A stretch of 64,000 nucleotides of DNA. It comes from Impatiens glandulifera. Taxonomy: Eukaryota; Streptophyta; Magnoliopsida; Ericales; Balsaminaceae. This document shows positions 22,512 to 34,513 of this stretch, piece after piece. The stretch spans positions 1 to 64,000 of the forward strand of contig NW_025919260.1 of assembly GCF_907164915.1 (NCBI RefSeq). The letters are read 5' to 3'. The stretch's first letter is position 1, and every line of letters begins with the position of its first letter. The position numbers and the translations under genes are program-made. The notes beneath the pieces are model-generated. The model ran no database searches. It saw only the letters and a list, made by a program, of their open reading frames with translations, and was not told the DNA's origin.

Positions 22512-23371
22512 TCTGAAAGATGTTTAGAGCTCTTGCACATGGATCTTTTCGATCTAGTTAAGGTAACTAGTTTAGGAGGCATGAAATATATACCTTAGTA
22601 ATTATTGATGACTACTCTAGGTTTACTTGGGTTATTTTATTAACTTTTAATGATCAAGCTACTCTTAAATTAATTAAAATACTTAAAAGAGTGCAAAATG
22701 AAAAATCGGTAAGTGTTAATAAAATTAGAAGCGATAGGGGTACTGAGTTTACTAATAGGACTTTTTCATGTTATCTTGAGGAATATGGTATTAGATACGA
22801 GTTGTCTAGCGCCAGAACCCCTCAACAAAACGACTTAGCTGAAAGGAGAAACAAAATTCTTAAGGAAGCGGCCAAATCTATGATAGCTGAATCTAGAGTG
22901 GCTCAAAAGCTTTGGGTAGAGGCTATCAACACAACATGCCATACTCAAAATCGGTCAATGGTTAATAAAAGATTTAACAAAACACCTTATGAAATTTACC
23001 ATAAAAAAGTTCCTAATATCCGGTATTTTAGGATCTTTGGCTGTAAGTGTTATATTCATAACAATGGAAAAAATTAGCTGACCGCTTTTGATGCCAAATC
23101 TGATGTTGGTATTATGTTGGGATATTCTGAAGATAGTAAAGCTTATAGAGTGTATGATAATAAAAATTTAACTATTGAAGAATCATCTCATGTTGTTTTT
23201 CATGAATCTGTCGAAAGTAACACTTCAATATCCATAGATTTGTCTAAAAGAATGGATGACGTCAATCTTCAATCTGATAGTGAAGATGAAGTCATGGTCA
23301 TCCGAAACATTATCTCTGACCAGACGACTGAGAATGTTGAAACTAAACAAGATCAGACCGCGGCTCAATAA
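22512..23371 (+). pseudogene. Copia S2 integrase
   Basis: The DDE core carries LELLHMDLF (first Asp), IRSDRGTEF (second Asp, near 22732) and TPQQNDLAERR (Glu, near 22851), so the three catalytic residues remain. Then come the downstream TPYEIYHKKVPNIRYFRIFGC and GYSEDSKAYRVYDNK motifs typical of copia integrase C-termini. Stops at about 22597 and 23075 and small shifts break the frame. The residue pattern is close to element E (63118-63744), which supports a shared SIRE-like lineage. Confidence 0.82.
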
Positions 23372-23479
23372 GCTACTGAAAGCCTGGATAACTCTAAGCA
23401 AACCGGTCGGTCAGATCCTGATCAACCATCCGGTTTATCAAATCTTGATCAAATAATCGGTCGGTCAGAAAATGTTTCG

Positions 23480-24323
23480 GGACCAAACTTGAAATAGAAC
23501 ATAAATTATCCTCCTAAGTTAAATATAGGTTATCTCTCTATCCCTCTTAGGACCAGACATCAATCATTAGATGAATTTGCAAACTCTGCCTTCTTCTCAC
23601 AAATTAAATGTAAGAAGGTTGATGAAGCACTGCTGAATCTTGATTGGATCCTTGCAATGCAAGAGGAACTAAACCAATTCGAAAAAAACAAAATATGGCA
23701 ACTGGTTCCTAGACCAGCTAATCAATCTGTCATTGTAACCAAATGGGTCTTTCAAAACAAACTAAGTGAAGATGGTTTGGTCACGAGGAACAAGGTTAAA
23801 CTAGTGGCCCAAGGATATAGACAGGAGGAAGACATTGACTTCGAGGAGTCATTTGCTCATGTTTCCAGACTTGAGGCAATCTGAATTATTTTAGCATTTG
23901 TTACTTTCAAACATTTCAAGGTTTTTCAAACGGACGTTAAGAGTGCATTTTTTTAAAAGAATAATTAATGAGGAGGTCTATGTTGAGCAACCTCCCGATT
24001 AAAAAAACCCTTCCTTGATAAATCATGTTTTTAGATGGGATAAAGCACTTTATGGTCTTAAACAGGCTCCTTGAGCATTGTATGATACTCTTTCTAAATT
24101 TATATTTAACCATAATTTCACTATAAGATCTGTTGATAAAACTTTGCTCAAATTTGAAACAGACTCTCATATCCAACTCGTTCAAATATATGTTGATGAC
24201 ATAACTTTTGGATCAACTAACCCCAAGTTTTGTGAGAGGTTTTCTAAGATGATGACCGATAAATTTGAGATGAGCATGATGGGGGAGCTAAGCTTCTTCT
24301 TAGGCTTCAAGTTCATCAACTGA
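23480..24323 (+). pseudogene. Copia S2 reverse transcriptase
   Basis: Copia RT motifs are in order: [13 protein letters not shown] (23653 on), [45 protein letters not shown] (about 24040) and the catalytic box YVDDI at 24189-24203, which is intact. ELSFFLGFKFI follows. Stops at 23882, 23954, 24000 and 24072 and frame changes disable it. The protein makes DNA from element RNA in the cytoplasmic particle. Confidence 0.82.
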
Positions 24324-24369
24324 AGGAGGCACCTTCATCAATCAAGCCAAGTAGACAAAGGAGCTGTTA

Positions 24370-25078
24370 AAGAAATTCGGCATGGAAAGCTGTTATGCTG
24401 CCTCAACACCTATGAGTTCCTCGATCAAGCTTGATAAAGATGAAGATGGTCAAAGTGTTGACATCACTTCCTATCGTGGGATCATCGATTCTTTGCTCTA
24501 TCGAACAACAAGCAGGCAAGACATCCTCTTCGTTGTTGGTGTTTGCGGAAGATTTTTAGGCTAATCCTAAACAATCTCATTATGTAGCTGATAAAAGAGT
24601 ATTGAAATATCTCAAAGGAACTCAAAATATAGGAATGTGGTATCCGAAGGATTTTTGTTTTAATTTGATAAGCTACTCTGATGCAGATTATGCAGGTTTT
24701 AAGGTAGACATGAAGAGCACCAGCGGAACATATCAATTCATTGGTGACCATGTTGTCTCCTTGTATAGTAAGAAGCAAAACTCCATTGCAACATCAACAG
24801 CTTCGGCCGAGTATCTTGCCGCTGGAAGTTGCTGTTTTCAGCTACTGTGGATCCAACAACAATTAAAAGATTTCGGTATCCGGTCTGAGGAATCCCCAAT
24901 CTTTTGTGATAACACCAGCGCCATTTCCATAACCTACAATCTAGTGTTGCACTCAAGGAACAAGCATATAGATATCAGGAACAACTTCATCCGAGATCAT
25001 GTGGCGCAGAAGCATATCCGACTGGAATATGTCTTAACCGATCAACAAGTGACTAATATCTTTACAAAGCCACTCTAA
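24370..25078 (+). pseudogene. Copia S2 RNase H region
   Basis: It covers ESCYAASTPMSSSIKLDKDEDG (24385), then the RNase H block: YLKGTQNIGMWYPKD, YSDADYAG (catalytic Asp), STSGTYQFIG, KQNSIATSTASAEYLAAGSCC and CDNTSAISIT, ending NIFTKPL at the 25076-25078 stop, the usual C-terminus of copia pol. A frame change near 24560 (TAA) separates the two parts. Confidence 0.85.
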
Positions 25079-25290
25079 TTGAATAATTTTTCTTACTTTA
25101 GAAATATTTTGGGTCTTGCATACATTAACTAAATTTATCTAAAATGCAGCATGCACTTAGGGAGAACCCTCCTCTTTTTCAAAAAAATATTCTTATCGCA
25201 TATATTTTTATACAAAATCAGGCATGCACTGAGGGAGAAGTCGTTGCTTCTCAAAAACTACTGATGTTGAAATTGTTTTCATAAAAAAAT
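25079..25290 (+). other. Post-pol spacer of S2 up to the G1 junction
   Basis: The sequence contains gcatgcactgagggagaag, the same kind of post-pol motif as in S1 (4315). Near 25290 it switches to gypsy gag sequence. Confidence 0.55.
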
Positions 25291-25299
25291 ACCACCTCG

Positions 25300-25534
25300 T
25301 AGAAAATTTTCCGACTTGGGGATGTCATTGTCGAAGGCTTTAAGCAACTTGTTGCAGAAGAAGTTGATTCAAACGTTAACACCGGAACCCGGGAGAGAAG
25401 TAATGGGCAAGTTCGCAAATGAGTGGTGCGGATATCACCAGACTAGAGGGCATTCCACTAATTGTTGTTTTCCTCTCAAAGAGAAGATTCAAGATCTGAT
25501 CGACTCTAAGATCATCGTAGTACCTAAAGGTTAA
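25300..25534 (+). pseudogene. G1 gag C-terminal fragment
   Basis: The reading RKFSDLGMSLSKALSNLL then WCGYHQTRGHSTNCC-PLKEKIQDLI resembles the C-terminal zinc-knuckle-like segment (C..H....H....C) of plant gypsy gag proteins. It stops at 25532. Protease sequence between here and RT (25535-25950) is too decayed for a confident call, although the acidic segment at 25700-25900 lies where the protease-RT linker is expected. Confidence 0.65.
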
Positions 25535-25959
25535 AACCAATTGATGATGTCACTGACAACGAGGAGAAAGATCCGTACTTTACGAAACATGCATTCGCTA
25601 AAAACAATTCGAACTTAAAATCTATCATTTATGTATTTCATTCACATGAAGAACATTATTTTAATAACTCTAAGTTTGTGGCACTTTGAACAAAAATTTT
25701 AACAATAAAGAAGAAACTTTTGATTATATGCCCTCCGATGAAACATTTAAATCAGAAATGACCTATGAGATGAGGCATTATCTAGATAAACAAGAGGAGA
25801 ATTTTCCACTACAGAAGAAACAATTGAAATAAATCTTAACACAGAAGAAGATCCTCAGATTGTTTTAATCGGTAAAAGTTTAAATGATTTAGAACGAGAA
25901 AATCTAACTAAACTTTTAAAAACAAACAAAGATGTTTTTGCATGTCCTATAAAGATATG

Positions 25960-26823
25960 CCAAGTATTGATCCATAAATCATCCAACACCGCATACCACA
26001 TTACGAAGATGAAAAATCAGTGAAGTAGAAGCTCCGAAGAATGAAGGCAGATGCCGTAGACAAAATCAAGGAGGAATTTCAGAAACAGCTCGACGCAGGA
26101 TTCCTAGAAGTGGTAGATTACCTAGAATGGATCACCAATGTAATCTCAGTCGCAAAGAAAGATGGAAAGATCCGAGTGTGTGTAGACTATCGAGATCTCA
26201 ACAAAGCAAGCCTTAAAGACAGTTTTCCACTACCACACATCGACGTGCTAGTGGATCATGGAACTTCTATCATTCATGGACGGATTCTCAGGCTACAACC
26301 AAGTACAGATGACTTAAGAACACAAGGAGAAGACAACGTTCATCACAGAAGTCTGAACATTTTGTTATCGAGTCATGCCTTCGGGATGTAGAACGTAGGA
26401 GCAACGTATCAACGATCTTCCACGATAATTCTTCACGATATGATCGACACGGAAGTAGAATTCTATGTCGACGATATGATTATCAAATTAAAAGATCGAG
26501 AAGGGAACATCTAAAATCTTGACAAATTCTTACAACGCATCAGGAAGTTCCAACTTAGACTCAACCCAAAGAAGTGCATATTTGAAGTGACAACATGAAA
26601 GATGTTAGGCTTCCTAATCAAGAAAAGAGGAATTGAGGTTGATCCGAACAAGATAGAAGCGATCACGACAATGCCACCTCCACGAAGCAAGAAAGAAGTG
26701 AGAGGCTTTCTAGGAAATATCCAGATAATAAGTCTATTCATAAACAAGTTGACTATGACATGTGATCCTTTGTTTAAACTTTTAAAGAAAAATGAAAGAT
26801 TTGTCTGGGATGATGCTTTCTAG
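25960..26823 (+). pseudogene. G1 reverse transcriptase
   Basis: Motifs include EEFQKQLDAGFLEVVDYLEW, VAKKDGKIRVCVDYRDLNKAS, DSFPLPHIDVLVDH, the catalytic FYVDDM at 26461-26478 (intact), GFLIKKRGIEVDPNKIEAI and PPPRSKKEVRGFLG (thumb). A short deletion/frameshift lies near 26270 (MDGFSGYNQ region) and stops at 26389 and 26512 break the frame. The KEVRGFLG phrase is typical of Tat/Athila RT. Confidence 0.85.
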
Positions 26824-27330
26824 AACGCATTCGAGAAGATAAAGGGATACCTCAATAATCCTCATATTTTGATGCCACCAGGACCCAGCGTACCACTAAT
26901 CTTATACTTAACAGTCACGAAAAACGCAATGGGTAGTCTACAAGCCCAAGAAAACGAGGAAAAGACAGAAGTCATAGTCTACTACATAAGCAAGTGCATG
27001 ACAGGCTACAAACTTAATTACTCGCCAGTAGAAATGGTGTGTTGGGACCTAGCTTGGGTTACTAAGAGACTAAGGCATTACATGCAAGCCCACATAGTCA
27101 AGTTAATATCAAGACTCGATCCAATTCGTAATTTATTCCAGAAAACGCTTTTGTCTCCGAGTTTAGCTAAGTGGATGATGATGATATTAGAGTACGACAT
27201 CGTGTACACGGTTCAGAAATCTATTAAGGGAAGCGTTGTAGAAGATTGTCTTGCAGACCAACCAATCGAAGTTGAAGACGACGAGTTAGCATTCCTAGAC
27301 AACAAAGTGATGGCTATTAACCCTACAACC
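26824..27330 (+). pseudogene. G1 RNase H (RT-linked)
   Basis: The frame 26869-27486 begins PPGPSVPLILYLTVTKNAMG and runs through YYISKCMTGYKLNYSPVEMVCWDLAW and RLRHYMQAHIVKLISRLDPI. This matches the order of the RNase H segment that follows RT in plant gypsy pol (self-complementing YLSK....Y..LEK..L). It continues directly into the second RNase H. Confidence 0.78.
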
Positions 27331-27824
27331 TTGACGCTACTATTCGATGGAGCTTCAGGAAAGCAAGGTTATGGCATCAGAATACTACTCATCGATCCTG
27401 TGGAAACATACAACCCAATCTCAGTCAAGCTCGAATATCCCGTGACGAACAATGAAGCAGAGTACGAAACATGCATCTATGCTTGAAGATTGCTCATGAA
27501 AAAAGAGCTAGACGTCTAGACGTAGAAGGAGACTCGAACTTAGTCATTTCACAAGCTAATGGTGAATGGCAAGTCTTGGGAGAGAATCACAAACCCTACC
27601 ATCAACACTTATCTACTCTAATGGAAAAGTTTGAACATGTGACATTCACACACGCTCCGAGAAGTCAGAATCGATTCGCCGTCACTTTGGCCACGTTAGC
27701 AGCCATGACACAAATTCCAGAAGGAATAAAAATCAAGCCTTTGAAGATTCGTCAGAAACAGAAACGAGACTTCGAGAAGAGGACGATTGCCAACACTGAA
27801 GTGGCACCCAAACCTTGGTTCTAA
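27331..27824 (+). pseudogene. G1 second (archaeal-type) RNase H
   Basis: It begins TLLFDGASGKQGYGI (catalytic D) and continues KLEYPVTNNEAEYETCIY (catalytic E). After a small shift near 27480 it reads LKIAHEKRARRLDVEGDSNLVISQANGEWQ and FTHAPRSQNRFAVTLATLA. This D..E..D arrangement after the first RNase H is a hallmark of the Tat lineage. Confidence 0.82.
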
Positions 27825-29038
27825 CCTTTACAGAAGTACGTTTTGCATGGAGAGTATCCTTCACACTTTCAAAAGAAAGATAGGAGAGCTCTACGCCAAT
27901 ACGCAACCAACTACATGCTACTCGCATGAAAGCTATATCGACGATCTTTGGACGGTCAGAACATGCTATGCATCGACCAACCTCAAACATCACAGATCAT
28001 GGAAGAAGTACACGCATGAACATGTGGCTCACGCATGAACATGTGGCTCACACATGAACAGATTGGCACTCGCTAAGAAGATCCTTCGCTTTGACTATTA
28101 CTAGAAAAACATGGAACAAGAATGTGTTGAATATGTTAAGAAGTGTCATCAATGTCAAGTTTACGTGAACTTGAAGCACAACCCATCATCTCTACTTTAC
28201 AACATGACCTCACCATGGTCATTCTCAATATGGGGAATAGATATCATCGGAAAAATCTATCCTCACGCTTCAAATGGACACGAATTCATCCTTGTAGCTA
28301 TCGACTATTTCATAAAGTGGGTCGAAGCTCAATCATACAAGATGCTCAAGTCATCACATGTTGCCAAGTTCATACGCAACAACATCATTGCAGGTTATGG
28401 AATTCCTAAAGCCTTGATCTGAGACAATGGTGGACACTTCCGAGGAGAAGAACTCAAAGTACTAGATGAATACAGATTGAACACCACAAGTCCTCACCTT
28501 ATCGTCCTCAAACGAACAATGCAGTAGAAGCAGCCAACAAGAACATCATCACCATCATCAAGAAGATTGGCACGAGAAGCTTCTATACGCCTTATGGGGA
28601 TAGAGAACAACCATTCGAACATCAACAGGAGAAACACCATTTGCATTGGTCTACGGAATGGATGTAGTGCAACTTATCAAAATTGAAGTCCCTACTCTAA
28701 GAGTTTTATTCGAGACACAAGTATTGGAGGAAGATTTGTGTAAGTCATGGTATAATCAGCTAGCTCTTATGGAAGACAAGAGGTTAGACGCGTTATGTCA
28801 CACGCAAGCATACCAGAGAAGAATGACTAAAGCTTTCAACAAGAAGGTGAAAACTAGGAACATTCAAGAAGGAGATCTATTCCTAAAGAAGAACATACTG
28901 ATACTAGACCCTAGAGGGAAATTCCAAACACCATGGGAAGGACCCTACCTCGTCAAGAAGGTCTTTTCAAGCGACTCCACGAGATTGACCACCTTGGACT
29001 CACAAGTTGTGAACTATGTCAGACCTGATCTCTCTTGA
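27825..29038 (+). pseudogene. G1 integrase
   Basis: The zinc-binding part ends CVEYVKKCHQCQVY (28120-28165). The core has WGIDIIGKIYPHASNGHEFILVAIDYFIKWVEA, then ALI-DNGGHF near 28415-28440. The C-terminal part at 28646-29038 reads LVYGMDVVQ-like and ends RGKFQTPWEGPYLVKKVF, the GPY/F-type module, followed by NYVRPDLS and TGA. Stops at 28420 and frame changes at 28100 and 28640 disable it. Confidence 0.82.
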
Positions 29039-29470
29039 GAGTACGTAGGCAACCCATTTAGGGTGCTATCACCACTATCAATTATCGACAGAAATTGATA
29101 GACATTTCACATTACATTAATTCATTACTTAAATAAAAGTTCATGACTTCACAAGTTGTGAACTACGGCAGACCTGATCTCTCTCGAGCGTACGTAGGCA
29201 GCCCATCCAGTGTGCGGTCACCACTGACCTGATCTTTCTTGAGAGTACATAGGCAACCCATTCAAGGTGCGGTCACCACTATCAATTATAGACAAAAATT
29301 GAAAGACATTTCACATTACATTCATTACATACATCAAGTTCATAACTTCACAAGTTTTGAACTACGTTAGACCTGATCTCTCTTGAGAGTACGTAGACAG
29401 TCCATCCAGGGTGCGATCACCACTATCAATTATCGAAAGAAGTTGATAGACATTTCATTCTACATCACAT
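29035..29470 (+). repeat. G1 3'-UTR repeats with 'gagagtacgtaggca'
   Basis: Four diverged copies of a segment reading gacctgatctctctt-gagagtacgtaggcag-cccatcca-ggtgcggtcaccactatcaatta start near 29022, 29173, 29227 and 29371. The first copy overlaps the end of pol (the codons for RPDLS), so the array arose by duplicating the 3' end of the gene. Confidence 0.8.
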
Positions 29471-29519
29471 TGCATACATTCATTGCATATACATCAAAAG
29501 GAGAGTTAATCATACTCTA

Positions 29520-30125
29520 AGTTGACTTCTAAACCAAAAACTCCTAGTCAACACTAGGGCATTTTTATTAAAATAAAAATGTGCACAAGATCCTCATAGA
29601 GTCCCACTTGAGAATATATAATGCCTAAAGCTAAAGTATTTTTCTCTTCGACTTAGGATCTATACGTTTTCACAAGAATTCAAAGAAACATTTTTCACAA
29701 ACAACATGCATCGGAACTACGTTGGACTTGAATTCCCCTAGCTATGGGATACGTAGGCAGCTTGTATGAGCCCAGTCCTAAACATTTTTAAAAACCAAAC
29801 CCCTATATCAACACTAAGGGAATTTTTAATAAAAATGACCACAAGATCCTCAAAGTTCAAATGAGTAAATATAACGCCTAACACATGGCTAAAGAACTTT
29901 ATTCTCCAGCAACTTAGGATATCAAAAGATTTTCAACTTAAGTTATTTACAACTCCAGTAGAAACTTAAGGAAATTCCCGAAAATTCCCACAGCTTAAGT
30001 CAATTGCAACTCCAACAGATACTTAAGAAACCTTCCCAACTTAAGTCAATTACAACTCCAACAGAAACTTAAGGAAATTCCTACAACTTAAGTCAATTAC
30101 AACTCTAGCAGAAATTTAAGATAAC
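29520..30125 (+). repeat. G1 3'-UTR duplications (about 265 bp and about 45 bp)
   Basis: A segment at 29535-29680 (aaactcctagtcaacactagggcattttt, cacaagatcctca, cgacttaggat) recurs at 29800-29940 (aacccctatatcaacactaagggaattttt, cacaagatcctca, caacttaggat). It is followed by four units of about 45-57 bp beginning 'aacttaagtcaatt.caactcca.cagaaacttaa' near 29935, 29994, 30039 and 30086. Confidence 0.8.
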
Positions 30126-31240
30126 TCCCCAACAAGCCAAATATTGAGCTAGCGCAAGATACATCCCCACAATGTTCAAGTCAACGAGACATTGGGATCA
30201 CAAATCTATCCAAAACAATCAAACCCTTTGTTTCGAAACTAGGGGCATTTTTTTGGAAGATAAAAACAAGTTAGACCCTTGAACCTTTTTAGTACCATGT
30301 GAACTGATGAGCGAGTGCAAAAAATAAGTAGGGATGCGGGAAAATACATTTCTACCCAACGAATGTCTCTTGACGAACCAATGTAACTTTTGGGACCCGA
30401 GTAAAGTGCTTCGGAAACGAATTTACCTCGAGCCTAGACGAAATCTTAAACTACATATGTTTAAGAGTGAGCTTATAAAAAGATGAATGCCCAAACTCAG
30501 AATCATATCATCAACATGGGAGATGTCTCATCTCAATTGGAGGTCAATTGCAAAAGATCTAAGACCTCAAGTAAAGTAAAATTAATCAAACAAAGACTAT
30601 GTTGGTTGAAATATAAAATACAATGTTATTGTTCATTTAGATTTTAGCTAATTGCCAAGCAAGAACAAAGTGTTTGAGTATATTAGATGCACCCCGATCA
30701 CAAGAAAAGAGGCCGAAGAAAATAGAACAATATTCATAGAGATTGAGATATTGAAATTACCATTTGGTGTTCATCTAGACTCTTGTCTAAATTACTAATG
30801 CAAGAACAAAGAACAAGAATATACCGATTCTATTAAATATACCTTGAGTATAAAAAGAGCCCAAGGCTTTAGAATCTAAAGTACACTGACCTTCGAATTT
30901 GAGAAGCGAGATTCATCATCATGATGCATGGTTGAAAGATTAAGCATTCGAGTAAACAAATCCCTTGAATAAACTCAGGGCAAAACATCTCAAGGAAAGA
31001 CAAGTCCCTTAAAGCGATGAGCATGAATTTCGAAGAACATTGGTTGCATGTGGTTTCCTCTCGACTCACTCTAAGAAAAGAAAGTATATAACCAATTCTT
31101 GATTGTATTTAAAGACTACTGAAGAAAATGACAGTGCCTTGAAAATTAAGGAAGTTTAACTTCGAACTATAATCACTAAGTAGAGTTGTGATTAGAATAA
31201 TCATTAAGATTTTTCCATGAGAGAAGCGAGACAAACATAA
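30126..31240 (+). other. G1 3'-UTR, unique part
   Basis: Non-coding. A segment at 30725-30845 (ttgagatattgaaattaccattt, taccgattctattaaatatacc) has a counterpart in G2 at 46865-47090 (ttgaggtattaaaatcaccat, taccgattgtactagatatacc). This shows that G1 and G2 are related in this region. Confidence 0.6.
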
Positions 31241-31244
31241 AAAT

Positions 31245-32135
31245 CAAACTAAGTCAAGATGTGTACTCACGTATAGTCAAAAGGCTAGTCGAGGTGTGTA
31301 GTGATATAGTCAAACTAATCATATGTCAATCCATACGATTGATAAACATAAACATCAAACTAAGTTAGGATGTGTACTCACGTACAGTCAAAAGGCTAGT
31401 CAAGGTGTGTAGTGATATAGTCGAACTAATCAGGTGTTAATTCATGTGATTGATAAACATAAACTGCAAACTAAGTCAAGATGTGTACTCACGTACAGTT
31501 AAAAGGCTAGTCGAGGTGTGTAGTGATATAATCAAACTAATCAGATGTAAATCCATGCGATTGATAAACACAATCAGCAAACTAAGTCAAGATGTGTACT
31601 CATGTACAATCAAAAGGCCAGGCGAAGTGTGTAGTGATATAGTCGAAACAACCAGGCTCGATCTACACGATCGATAATCCTGGAACGATGTATATCCCAA
31701 ACAATAAACACAATCAGCAAACTAGGTCAAAATGTGTATTCACGTACAATCAAAAGGCTATGCGAGGTGTGTAGTGATATAGTCGAAACAACCAAGCTCG
31801 ATCTACACGATCGATAAACTTGGAATGATGTATATCCTAAACAATAAACACAATTAGCAAACCAAGTCAAGATGTGTACTCACCTGCAATCAAAATTCTA
31901 GGCGAGGTGTGTAGTCATATAGTCGAAAAAAACAGGCTCGATCTACATGACCTATAAACTCGGAACGATGTATATCTCAAACAATAAACACAATCAGTAA
32001 ACTGAGTCAAGCTGTGTACTCATGTACAATCCAAAGACTAGGTGAGGTGTGTAGAAATATGTTCGAAACCACCAGGCTCGATCTACACGGTTGATAAACC
32101 ATAAGCGATGTTTATTCTAAATAGAAGTGAATCGT
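31245..32135 (+). repeat. G1 3'-UTR minisatellite, 111-bp units changing to 140-bp units
   Basis: The anchor aagtcaagatgtgtactca (with variants) starts at 31251, 31362, 31473, 31584, 31724, 31864 and 32004. The spacing is 111 bp three times, then 140 bp three times. The extra 29 bp come from an added segment around 'ggaacgatgtatatcc-aaacaataaa'. Other shared parts are ggctag.cgaggtgtgtagtgatatagtc and cgatctacacgatcgat. Confidence 0.92.
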
Positions 32136-32350
32136 CAACGAGTGGATGGTAAACCGACTTTTGAAGAATGAAGAGTAAATTACACGGGTCTCCCGAGAGA
32201 CTCGTCAGGTTTGTTCTATTTTCATTCAAAGAATTCGAAATAAACTATAAGTTGAGTGTTTTCAAAACGCATCACCTATTTTCAAGCTTGGACATGCATT
32301 TTTCTAAAACCGAGTGTTTTTTACAAATTTTGACCAAGAGGGGTATCCAG

Positions 32351-34508
32351 TAGACACTCATTTTTCACCCCTCCCAATTTTATATTTTAGGCTTTTATTA
32401 AATTTGAGCCTATAAAATATTTTTGAATTCATTCACGGTCTCATTGCACACGATTTATTTTAAAGATGATTATTTGTAGAACAATTGAGTTTTTGAAAAT
32501 AATTGATTTTGGATTTTTAATAAGTTAAAATAATAATTTGTCTATGTTACAACACTTAAGGAATTAAGTTATTATATTCAGAATATTCAAGGTTTTATTT
32601 AATTAATTATCTTGGGTATTTATAAAAAAAAAAGAAGAGAATTACGAAATATATATTAACGTTTTGAGGAGTGATAGAGAGAGAGAGGGAATTTGAGGGA
32701 GGGAATGGGAGAGGGAATGACTTGGCATCACCTCATTGGTTGGAAAAAAGGAAAAGTGGGAGGAAAGAGAGAAGAGAGAGAAATTATTTGATTTTTTCAA
32801 CCAATAATATTGCGCCACATCATTCCCTTTCTTATTCCCTCACCCAAATTCCCTTCCCCAATCATTTCTCTAATGTTTTTATATAAAGTCGTTAGTTATA
32901 TTTTGTGTATTTTATTTTAATTAGATTAGTTTTCTTAATTTGTTAGATTAGTTGTCGATTAGTTGTCAGATTAGTTTTGCGATTTGATTTTTGAATAATT
33001 TAGTTCGGATTTTTATTTATTAATTAGAATTGTTCCTTAAAAATAGAAATAATTAAAAATAAAATTGATTATTTTTTTTAACAAAATATTTTTCATAGGA
33101 TGAAGGAGTGTGTAAAGTGGATAACGATGCAAAAATAAAAAAAAATAACCGTGTCTACACAACCGTGAGAAGCACCCATGGAAGAATAATTCAGCCGTGT
33201 TAAAGAGAAGCGTGAAGGCTTGGTCATTTTTAATTACAAAATTAAAATGACCAAGTATTATATTATTATTAAATAAAACTTAAATCCCATTGGATGAAAA
33301 CTTGACATTTAGTGACATGTCAAGTGGAATATTTGTAAATGTTTAAAATAGTTTTTCTTTCCAACGGTCAAGTGTGTTAAATGGGACTTTGGGCCCTAGG
33401 GTTTCATAACTTTGCCTATAAATAACCCTCTTAACACCATAGAAAAGCACCTTTGACCTTTGACCTTCTCTCTCTTTTACCTTTCTTTTTTCATTCTATC
33501 GTTCCCTATGCTGCCTTTCTTTCTCTAAAAAAGAAAACAATCTACCAACGTTTAAAAAAAAATACCTAACCAAGAGCACCAACTAGATTTGTTGAGTCAC
33601 AAGTATCTTGTTTAGGGTTTTCATTTTTTGCAAGGATCTAAAGAGAAACCTTTTGTAAGCTCTTTTCCTTTATTTTTTTTTAGTTAAATTTTGTGGCTTA
33701 TTTGATCCTAGGTTAGAATGATATTAAACTTAGCCCTAACTTAGACTTAGGATTATTTTTCTTTCATGAGTTCTTTTGAACTACAAATTTTTATAAAACT
33801 AAAAAAATAGAGTCAGATTCTTTGTATAATTCTCTTCAATAAATTTCTTAAAAATCAATCTAGACTTAGACTAATTAAAATTTTGATCAATAAATTGCTT
33901 AGTCTTGATTTTTTTTAGAATAACTTTATGTGTGTATTATTTTCTTAGGTTTTCTTGTGTCTTTGTTTATTCATTTCATTTTATTTTATTTTATCATTTA
34001 TCTTGCATTCAAACTCTCTAAATGTTTAAAATGGAAATAATTCTAAAATGTAAAGCGTAAGAAATTTGAAAAAAGGCCAAAATTAATTAGTAGAAACCTT
34101 AGGGGCGTTGTGGGACATAGCGTCTAAAAAACCCTTTCCCACACGTAACCAAACGCCGAACTCACATCTCTTAATTTCCTAATTTTTAAAATTATGTGGC
34201 AACTCTCTAGTCGTGAGGTTTAATTAATATTGAAAAAGTTTCAGTAGGCCTATGACATACATCTCATTAAAAACTCATAATCTCTCCCAGATTCGACGGG
34301 AAGGTAAGATATGGAGTTGTCTATAAATCCTCATTTTTTAAACTTCAATTTTTCAAACAATAAAATTAATTCCACTCACGTTTTCAAAAGAATTTTTTTA
34401 AAGAGCGTCCAGAATTTTTAAACTAGTCGATCAAAAAATATTTTTTTAAATCGATCATAGTATCGAAAGAACATCTGAACGAGAATGAGCGGATTTCTGT
34501 AGAAGTAC
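32351..34508 (+). repeat. G1 3' LTR
   Basis: The start is set just after the polypurine tract ccaagaggggtatccag; it reads tagacactcatttttcaccc. The TATA box TATAAATAA is at 33417-33425, followed by ccctcttaacacc and a CT-rich leader. The end, near 34508, is placed where copia env-like sequence resumes. Its size is close to the G2 5' LTR. Without the 5' copy, the boundaries and target duplication cannot be confirmed. Confidence 0.65.
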
Positions 34509-34513
34509 GATAA

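Larger units (their letters stand above)
25290..34508 (+). mobile_element. Tat-lineage Ty3-gypsy element G1, 5'-truncated
   Basis: In order: gag end, RT, RNase H, second (archaeal-type) RNase H, integrase, a long repeat-rich 3' UTR, a polypurine tract (aagaggggtat) and a 3' LTR. The 5' LTR and most of gag are missing. The additional RNase H after the RT/RNase H block and the tacgtaggca motifs after pol are characteristic of Tat/Ogre-type elements. It sits between pol (25079) and the env-like 3' end (34514) of copia S2, both in the same orientation. The simplest view is insertion into S2 followed by a deletion across its left end. Confidence 0.8.
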
